Shown here: positions 26,001 through 36,400 of the stretch, piece after piece
How positions within the stretch are numbered: position 1 is the stretch's first letter
Layout of the letters: each line of letters begins with the position of its first letter
Assembly (NCBI GenBank): GCA_007844125.1
Contig: CM017556.1
Coordinates: 68,790,860 to 68,854,859 of the forward strand
DNA: 64,000 bases
From: Sinonovacula constricta
Taxonomy: Eukaryota; Mollusca; Bivalvia; Cardiida; Solecurtidae
Reading direction: 5' to 3'
The notes under the pieces: generated by a model
The model's database searches: none
Told to the model about the DNA's origin: nothing
The model's input: the letters and a program-made list of their open reading frames with translations, nothing else
Program-made: the position numbers and the translations under genes

Positions 26001-29000
26001 TCTCTTGCTAAAGAAGTATATTCGAGTAGAATCCTCTTCCGGGTGGATAATTATATCATGATTCATCGGGGCCGTGAACTCATGCAATCAATGGTTGTGC
26101 TGTACTTGTACTTATAAAGACTTTTTTAGCATATACATTGCCACTTTGTGTATGAAGAAATCAAATCTGTAAAAAACTCACGTTACCCCTAGGCTACAGA
26201 GCACATATTCATAGTGTGGATCCAGATCATTAGCTCATAGGTCCCATCAGGATCTGCATTCGATTAGCTGCTTAGTCTTTTATAACATGTATAATGGTCC
26301 ATGCTTGATGTCATTAACAACTAAAGAATAGTATGGGTTTAAAAATTGTTGCCATGACAACTTACTGGAATCTTAACCGGGCGTATTTTTTCCATTTTCT
26401 CAGTATCAGCAACCGGACCACATCATGGTAGACAATGTTCTGTGGAACGATACAATCGCTGACATTATAATGTACCCTACTACCTACTTATGGATTTTCT
26501 TGAGTTAATAATTTCTAACATACACGCACAGCCCACTTATATGCTGACTGGACTACACTTATATGGCCAATGTGATTTTCTCATTTCTTATCTCTTACAT
26601 GTAAGCAAATCTCGTATTGAACTGAAATAGTATTAGTCTCCCTCAAATAAAATGAAACTAGAAAAGCAAACCAATACACTGAATCTAACAAATACATCCC
26701 CCTGGATCCATCCCAGCTATATTTCTGTTTATATTAATAAAAATGACGAAATGATAACGAAAGTTTGTTAATGGAGGTGTCCGTCTGTTTGGGCCAAATT
26801 TTCCTCTAAAATAACCAAATAAATAATGTTAAGTGGAAAGTTCCCATAAATTGCTGTCTTAATCGTCTTTATTTAGATTACAGAATAAGTTCATGCTGAT
26901 AGTACAAATATGTCTAAATACTCCAAAACAGTGGACAACTATTGTTACATAATTTGAAGTAAATAAGGTATTTGATAAATATTTTAATTATCAGAAAGAA
27001 TCGTTACATTATATGCTTTTCAATCAAAAACATGACATCTACTGAGTCAATATAATTGCAAAAACTGTTGCTTAACTAGGATTTTTTATGCCGTTTAATG
27101 TCTGCAGTCTTAAAGCTTAATTTGTAACAATTTGCTAAATTCGTGTTTTTGGTGCTGAATTTATTTACCCTTTCCTGCATGTATACGGCATTTTACGCCT
27201 TTACAAACCATTCACAATCATATCCCATTTTACGCCTTTACAAACCATTCACAATCATATCCCATTTTACGCCTTTACAAACCATTCACAATCATATCCC
27301 ATTTTACGCCTTCACAAACCACAATCACTTGCAGAATCTACATGACTAAGGGTAGACTGATTCAGCCGTAAATCTATTATTACAAGTTTAACATACAATT
27401 ATAAAAATCCTTTTATTTCTTTTAAAGAAAACAACAGAGTCAAGTGAATTTTCAAAATTATAGATGAACTATGAATGAAGGGGTTAATGCCTTTACGACC
27501 CGTCCCACTACACTAGAATACCTTGTTTCCTATTTTGGCAATTATCTGCAGCGGCGACTTTTCTTGTGGATTAAATAGCTCGTGATCTGGTGGTCTCCCC
27601 TGGCGATCTGCCTCCAGGACATGGTAAAATACCCGGATGTTGTCGCTGCTGCTCTTCGTTTGGATCATGCAGTCCAAAACCGAGATGACTGTCTTCTGCA
27701 AAAAGACAAGGGAGGCCATTCTAAAGAAGACGTTTCCACAAATCTATTGAAGAATAAAATCTGACAATCTTTAGCACCAACAGAAGAGACCGGCTTTACT
27801 ATTATCGACGAGCTTAAGGTCAGTTCCTGTTGCAGTATCTGAACAAGATGCGTCCACTCGTTTACTGCCACGCTGTATGACTATGATTTAATAAGTTGTC
27901 AGTGGGTGAGAAGATTGTAGGTGGGGGCATTTCTAAAAGCTCTAATACGCGGAGAATAAGAAGAAGACCTCTAACCAGGTTCGTACTAGGCGTATCCATC
28001 CCCACCGACAAGAAATTCCAGGCACATACATGTATATCGAATCAGGCTCTGTTCTGTTTGCTGCAATGACTGTTTGCTGCTATACCATTTCATGTATCCA
28101 ATGCCTGCTTTTAAGCAAACAATTAAAAATTAATATGGGTTATTATTAGGCAACATCATACAAGCATGAAAACCTACCTGCAGCATTGGGTCTAGCAGCC
28201 GATGAAAGGAGACCTCAGCGGGATCTGATCCATGGGCCGTGAATATATGCCGGACACTGTGTATAGTTGCATACAGGTGGTCAGAGCGAGGATGTGATTT
28301 GTGTTAATGAAATATCTAGTCGCAATAGTTAAAAGTAAAAGAAGTATATTAAGGTCTAAAGCATTTTTGAGTATCTGTATAAATATGATATAATTAAACA
28401 TATAACTTCTGCAGATGGGCCTAATATGGAGTTAAATGTAAGAAAACTCCCAACACAAAAATCTAATAGACAATGCAATAACTAAAGGGTACTAACTTTG
28501 AGAGATCAGATTTTAACAGAGCACTGTTGTAAGATTAGACACAAAAACTGTCCATAATGGGATGCATACGATACGACAGATACGTATATTTAAAAGACTT
28601 TTGAAAACGGTCATTTATTTGTCGCGAAACATTTCATTACGAATTGTGGAGGACAGAGAAGCATCTAATGGTGTCTAAAACATTGTATGGTTGACATAAA
28701 CAAACAGCAAATTTGTAAGAAAAAAAATGTGAGAATTCATATGTGCAACAACGGAACAGCAATGCGGTTCAGCAGCAATTTATTCACAGCCGCTGCAATT
28801 ATATTGTTGTTTCGCTGCCGTACATATGTATTCTCATCTCAAATCCATAAACAGTGCGCCGTAAACGTGTCTGTGACATACAAGGCATTGGGCATGTAGG
28901 CTAGTAGAAGCGAACACATGTCGTCATCCTCATTGTCCAGCGCCAGTTTCAAGGGAAGCTTGCCTTTTTTGTCTCGTAGGTGGGGGAAGGCGTTACTCTC

Positions 29001-30401
29001 TAACAACTTGGTTGTCACAGCTAAAACAGAAAAATAATATAACATAATAATCATAAGAAGGCACAATAGCATCCACATCCGAATTGTCAGAAAAGTGTTA
29101 ACTATTATTGTCATTTGTCCTTTTCGAAACAATTGTTTAACTTCATCGACGTCGGTCCCCTCCCCGTACAGCAGGAATATTCTTTGTATGGGTCATTACT
29201 TTTAAAATTACATAACATCGCTACCGTTTTCACTTATGTTGCTTACACAACATTACAACATAATCAGCGCGTGATCACCATAAACATTAGCATTTACATC
29301 AATATTGTTATGATTATCATCATCATCAGCAGCAGCAGCAACGTCATTCTCATCCGTAATAGACTTAAATATTTGTTGCCAAATCGACAACATGTGTCTT
29401 TCGCCATTTACAAAGATATAAGCGCATGTCAAAGACAAAATAATATAATTATGTGTACAAAGCATCACGATATAAATATACATTTATAGATATGTCCTAG
29501 ATCAATTTATGTTTTGAAAAAAGTCTAATATCAAAGGGTAATGTTACGTACTTCAAAAGCATCTCTGATAAATAATGCCGTTTTACGTATACACACATCA
29601 CTACTAGAGGATGGAATGATGCTATACAATTTGATAAAAGAGGGCCAAGATAAGCTATTAAAAGAGAATATGAGGGACAAGACACGAAAAAGTGATATTC
29701 TGATTCTAGTGGGTTACTGTTACATAATTTACAAGTTCTGCTTTCTCGCTGAATCTGTAAATATTGCCCAGTCTCGACTTCCAAATTATGGGAGCTAACA
29801 CAGAAACCGGTAAGTTGTTTTCAAAGGTTATCATTTGTAATTTCGGTATGACATTTTTCAAAAACAAAACATTTCTAAACATTATAGTAATAGTGTAGTT
29901 TTTGTAAAGAACCTACATAATGATTCCAATTTTGAATGTATTGTTCTCTCGATCTGGCTCGAAAAACGGGAAAATAATCAATGCGATCATCAAAGTTCAT
30001 TCTTAAAATGGCATAATGGCAAAATGGTAGTGTCGCGGATTTGTTACTCCTCTGACTGCTTAGCCTCTCACCGCATGTGTTCGTGTACCGTTCGGGGTGA
30101 AGGACTTAATGTGGGAAGGTCTTCCAGCTGACTTGCGGTGCGCCGGTGGTATGTATAGCATATTTAAAAATCATCTCTTTTAGTAGTATCCCATACCACT
30201 CTTTTACCACTGATACCATTAATAATATTTTCACATTTAATGTTACTTTCATATGCCAGCGAAAACACAAGAGGGAAGTGATCAGAGAACTCAGGTTAGT
30301 ATACAACTTTCATATTAGAAATGTATTCACAATTATCAAGACCTGTAACTAAATAATCAAAAGCGCTTTCAATTAGAAAAAATAAGACACACACGCGCGC
30401 G

Positions 30402-30446
<45 letters not shown>

Positions 30447-33400
30447 ACACACACACACACACGCACACACATACACACACAGCCTATAATAGGAAAGCTA
30501 ATTACGTAAATCATAACAAGTTAAGTTATAAACTGTTACCTCTGTGTTTTCTTTTAACGGCGTAATGGAGCGGTGTTTTCAGGAACGAGTCTTGGAAGGA
30601 CGTGTTTGCACCTCGATGTACTAAGTGATTCATTAGTTGAATGATCTGCATGAAGATGAGGGACAGAATGGGTCATTAATGAGGTTTCATCAGTTACATA
30701 TAGTTGTTTCATATTAATCGCATCGTGTATATATTAAATAATGGCGGATGCCGAGTTTCAAATAGACTTTACCTTGGTTTCATCCTGTAGTTGCTGGACG
30801 ATAAACACAGTTTCACCTACCTTGGTTTTATCTTGTAGTTGCGAGACAATAAAGACAGTCCCACCTAACTTGGTTTTATCTTGTAGTTGCGAGACGATAA
30901 ACACAGTCCTACCTACGTTGGTTTCCTCCTGTAGTTGCTAGACGATAAACACAGTTCCACCTACCTTGGTTGTGTCCTGTAGTTGCTAGACGATAAACAC
31001 ACTTCCACCTACCTTGGTTGTGTCCTGTAGTTGCTAGACGATAAATACACTTCCACCTACCTTGGTTGTGTCCTGTAGTTGCTAAACGATAAACACACCT
31101 TCACCTACGTTGGTTGTGTCCTTTAGTTGCTGGACGATAAACTCAGGTTCGCAAACCTTGGTTTTGTCTTGTAGTTGCTAGACTATGAACACAGTTCAAC
31201 CTACCTTGGTTTTGTCCTGTAGTTGCTAGACGTTAAACACAGTTCAACCTACCTTGGTTTTGTCCTGTAGTTGCTAGACAATAAACACAGTTCAACCTAC
31301 CTTGAGTTTGTCCTGTAGTTGCTAGACGATAAACACAGTTGCTCATACCTTAGTTTCATCTAGTAATCACGAGACGAGGAACATCGTTCTACATACATTG
31401 TGTGTATCCTGTAGTTAAGAGACGACCAACACAGTTCCAACTACATTCTTTTCATCCTGTAGTTTCAAGACGAGCAACACAATCCCACCTACCTTGTTTT
31501 CATCTTCTATTTGCAAGATGATAAGCACAGTTCTACCTATCTTGGTTTCATCCTGTAGTTGCTAGACAATGAACACATTGGTTTCAACCTATAGTTGATT
31601 ACCTTTATTTCATCCTGTAGTTGAGAAACGATTAACACAGTTCCACCTACCTTAAGTTCACCTTGCAGTTGTGAGACGATGAACAAAGTTCCACCTAACT
31701 TGGTTTCATCTTATCCTTAATTTTATTCTAAAGTTGAAACGAGGAACACAGTTCTACCTACCGAGATATTATCCTATGATTACTTTGGTTTTATCCTGTA
31801 ATTTCAAGACGATGAACACAGTTCCACCTACCTTGGTTTCATCCTGTAGTTGCGAGACGAGGAACGTAGTTCCACCTAACTTGGTTTTTTTTCTTGTAGT
31901 TTTGAGACGATGAACAAAGTTCAACCGTCCTTAATTTTATCTTGCAGTTCTGAGACGATGAACAAAGTTCCACCTAACTTGGTTTTATCTTGTAGTTGTG
32001 AGACGATGAACAAAGTTCCACCGTCCTTAATTTTATCTTGTAGTTCTGAGACGATGAACAAAGTTCCACCTAACTTGGTTTTGTCCTGTAGTTGCTAGAC
32101 GATAAAAACAGTTCAACCTACCTTGGTTTTGTCCTGTAGTTGCTAGACAATAAACACAGTTCAACCTACCTTGGGTTTGTCCTGTAGTTGCTAGACGATA
32201 AACACAGTTGCTCATACCTTAGTTTCATCTAGTAATCACGAGACGAGGAACATCGTTCTACATACATTGTGTGTATCCTGTAGTTAAGAGACGACCAACA
32301 CAGTTCCAACTACATTCTTTTCATCTGTAGTTTCAAGACGAGCAACACAATCCCACCTACCTTGTTTTCATCTTCTATTTGCAAGATGATAAGCACAGTT
32401 CTACCTATCTTGGTTTCATCCTGTAGTTGCTAGACAATGAACACATTGGTTTCAACCTATAGTTGATTACCTTTATTTCATCCTGTAGTTGAGAAACGAT
32501 TAACACAGTTCCACCTACCTTAAGTTCACCTTGCAGTTGTGAGACGATGAACAAAGTTCCACCTAACTTGGTTTCATCTTATCCTTAATTTTATTCTAAA
32601 GTTGAAACGAGGAACACAGTTCTACCTACCGAGATATTATCCTATGATTACTTTGGTTTTATCCTGTAATTTCAAGACGATGAACACAGTTCCACCTACC
32701 TTGGTTTCATCCTGTAGTTGCGAGACGAGGAACGTAGTTCCACCTAACTTGGTTTTTTTTCTTGTAGTTTTGAGACGATGAACAAAGTTCAACCGTCCTT
32801 AATTTTATCTTGCAGTTCTGAGACGATGAACAAAGTTCCACCTAACTTGGTTTTATCTTGTAGTTGTGAGACGATGAACAAAGTTCCACCGTCCTTAATT
32901 TTATCTTGTAGTTCTGAGACGATGAACAAAGTTCCACCTAACTTGGTTTTGTCCTGTAGTTGCTAGACGATAAAAACAGTTCAACCTACCTTGGTTTTGT
33001 CCTGTAGTTGCTAGACAATAAACACAGTTCAACCTACCTTGGGTTTGTCCTGTAGTTGCTAGACGATAAACACAGTTGCTCATACCTTAGTTTCATCTAG
33101 TAATCACGAGACGAGGAACATCGTTCTACATACATTTACATACATTAGAGACGATGAACAAAGTTCCACCGTCCTTAATTTTATCTTGTAGTTCTGAGAC
33201 GATGAACATAGTTTGACCTATCTTGGTTTTATCTTGTAGTTGTGAGACGATGAACAAAGTTCCACCGTCCTTAATTTTATCTTGTAGTTCTGAGACGATG
33301 AACATAGTTTGACCTAACTTGGTTTTATCTTGCAGTTGTGAGACGTTGAACAAAGTTCCACCGTCCTTAATTTTATGTTATAGTTGAAAAACAAGGAATA

Positions 33401-36400
33401 GCTTCACATACCTTGGTTTTATCCTGCAGTTGCGAGACGATAAACACAGTTCTACCTAACTTGGTTGTATCCTATAGTTGCGAGATGATGAACACATTTT
33501 CATCAACCTTGGTTTTACAGTGTAGTTACAAGTTGAAGAACACAGTTCACACCTGCATACACCTTGGTGTCATGCTATTATTGGAAGACATTGAATACAT
33601 TCCACCTATATTGTTTTCATATTGTCGATTAACAAATTCCATATACCTTGATATTATTCTGTAGTTGCGATACGATTAACACAGTTCCACATACCTTGGT
33701 GTCATTCTGTAGTTTTGAGACAATGAACAGAGTTCCACCTACTCTCGTTTCATCCTGTAATTGTGAGATGAACACAGTTCCACCCACCTTAGTTTCATCC
33801 TGTATTTGCAATTCGATTAACAAAGTTCCACCTACTTTGTTTTCATCCTGTAATTGAGAGACGATGAACAGCAGAGCCTTGTCCACAGTTCCTTTTTTGG
33901 CTGTGATGATATCAGCACACACCTCGATCTCCGCTTCCTGGCGACCTATCAGTAACGTATTGGACTTCCATGCTACCTAGAAACCGACACACACGCTGAC
34001 ATAAGTGTTACCGGACAGACCTATACAGTCGTTATTAGGCAAACTATTCAGCAGAGAGGCAGGCTGATCTAAAGACACGAAGAACAAACGTACAAAAACA
34101 CTGAAGAAACAAACCTACATACAGACAGGTGAACGTCGTTCTTATAAAGACACATACAATGTAAGGGACAAATTGATCAGCAAAACAGATTGAGATACAC
34201 ATGTAAACGTATAAAAAGAATGGCATTTTACACCCATATTTATTGACTCTAATTCGAGTTGGTGACCGTGTGGATTTCATCATGTCATTAGAGTGACGGC
34301 AGAATTTTACCTCTACCTAGTTATAATGCATTTCGTCTGGGTTACCATACTGAACGTCAAAATCATAAGACACATTATATGAAGTTTAAACATGACTAGA
34401 AATCAGCTATACCTGTTTCTGAAACTCATCAGAGGTCATGTGTTCTTGAAGCTCTCGACCCAAAGCCGACATCTCATATTGGAAATCCTCTGAAATACAC
34501 AATTCTGTCCTAAAGATAAGGCTGTTTTAAACGTTTTAAAGATATTACTGTCTTAAAGTTATAGCTGTTCTAAAGATATAACAGTACTAAAGACATAGCT
34601 GTACTCAAGATATAGCTGCCCTTAATATATAACTGTCCTGACCCGACCTGGTAGAGCGTCGTCTCCAGGTACGGGAGGCCCCGGGTTCGATCCCAGGCCG
34701 CAACATACCAAAGTCGTTAAAAACGGTAGTGGTATAGTTCCCTTGCTAACGCTCAAGCAAATATAAGGGTAGTTTCACGACATGGTTGGCCCGGTGTTAG
34801 GATAATGAGACTGGGTGTGGTATCCTGCCATGTGTCCATGGCATGCTATACACAGTGAAGGCAGCACTATATCTGGTTCAAGTGGACACCGTCTCAAAAT
34901 AACTGAAATACTGTTGGTTGGACGATAAATCCAATAAACAAACAATATAGCTATCCTAAATATATAGCTGTGCTAAAGATATATAGCTGTCCTAAATATA
35001 TAATTGTCCTAAAAATATAGCTTATCAAGATACAGCTGTCCTAAATATATAGCAGTTCTAGAGATGTAGCTGTACTAAATATATAGCTGTACTGAAGATA
35101 TGGCTGTCCTAAAGATTTGGCTGTTCTAAAGATATAGCAGTCCCAATGATATGGCTGTCCTAATGATATACCTGTCCAAAATATATGGCTGTCCTAACGA
35201 TGTAGCTGTCCTAACAATATAGCTGCCCTAAAGATGTAGCAGTCATAAAGATATGGCTGTCCCAAAGATATAGCTGTCCTAAAGATATGGCTGTCCTAAA
35301 GAAGTAGCTGTACTTAAGATATGGCTATCCTAATGATATAGCAGTCCTAAAGATATGGTTGTATTAATGATATAGCAGTTCTTAAGATATGGCTGTCCTA
35401 ATGATATAGCAGTCCTGAAGATATAGCTGTCCTAATGATATAGCTGTCCTAAAGATATGGCTGTCCTAATGATATAGCTGTCCTAAAGATATGGCTGTCC
35501 TAAAGATGTAGCTGTCCTAAAGATAAAGCTTTACTTAAGATATGGCTGTCCTAATGATATAGCAGTTCTTAAGATATGGCTGTCCTAATGATATAGCAGT
35601 CCTTAAGATACGGCTGTCCTAAAGATTTGGCTGTACTAAAGATATGGCTGTACTAAAGATTTACATGTAGCAGTACTAATGATATTACTGTACTATAGAC
35701 ATAGCTGCTCTAATGGTATAACTGTATGAATGATATAGCTGTTCTAAATATATAGCTGTACTAAGTATATACGGTAACAGTCCTAAAGATATAGCTGTCC
35801 TAAAGACATAGCTGTACTAAAGATATAGCTAATCATTGTTTGCATCTGGCAGTGTGATCATTTAGCAAATGCAGCCAGTAATAAAATACGCATTTTAAAG
35901 GTTATTTACATACGTCATCTGCACTTTTTATCGCGAATTGTGAGATTTGATTGCGTGTTTTTAAAACATGTGTATGAGTTAAAGTTGTGTGGAATTGTAT
36001 GTGATTATATTCGGATTGATTGCCATATGCTTCCTATCAGCAGTTCATTGATTTAATTTGATTTGCTCTGCTGTATTCGTTTACTATTTCTTTGTTGTAT
36101 TGTGTGTGCTAATTGTTCCGTTTAATCAGTTTTTTAATTTCGATTTGCCCTGTTGTTGTATTCCCCTTTTACTCCATTTTGAAAGCGGACATGCAGTCGG
36201 GATGTTTTCGCCTTTTGGCAATAAGAGACAAAGGACAGTTTTTACCAGTGACATAACAATACCGGACATATTGTTTTTTATGAAGGATGATGGGATCGGA
36301 ATGTTAGCTGACCAATACATAACTAGTATTTTTTTTTCTGACGATGTTGTTTTATATTAAGTATATATAAAATATATATTAACACTTCATTGTATCATAT

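Noticed and set aside
33629..33922. Frame reading from the TRP exon into the array as a 16-residue repeat protein
   Set aside because: The exon portion is real, but the donor and phase with exon 30540-30645 fit a spliced product. Readthrough is kept only as a hypothesis in the findings.
34637..34720. tRNA gene
   Set aside because: A and B boxes are present but there is no full cloverleaf, and the sequence continues into a SINE body also found at 50.1 kb.
36058..36360. 100-residue plus-strand frame with a hydrophobic start
   Set aside because: It lies inside a TRP intron on the other strand, with no splice context, no family resemblance and a T-rich composition that explains the hydrophobic residues.
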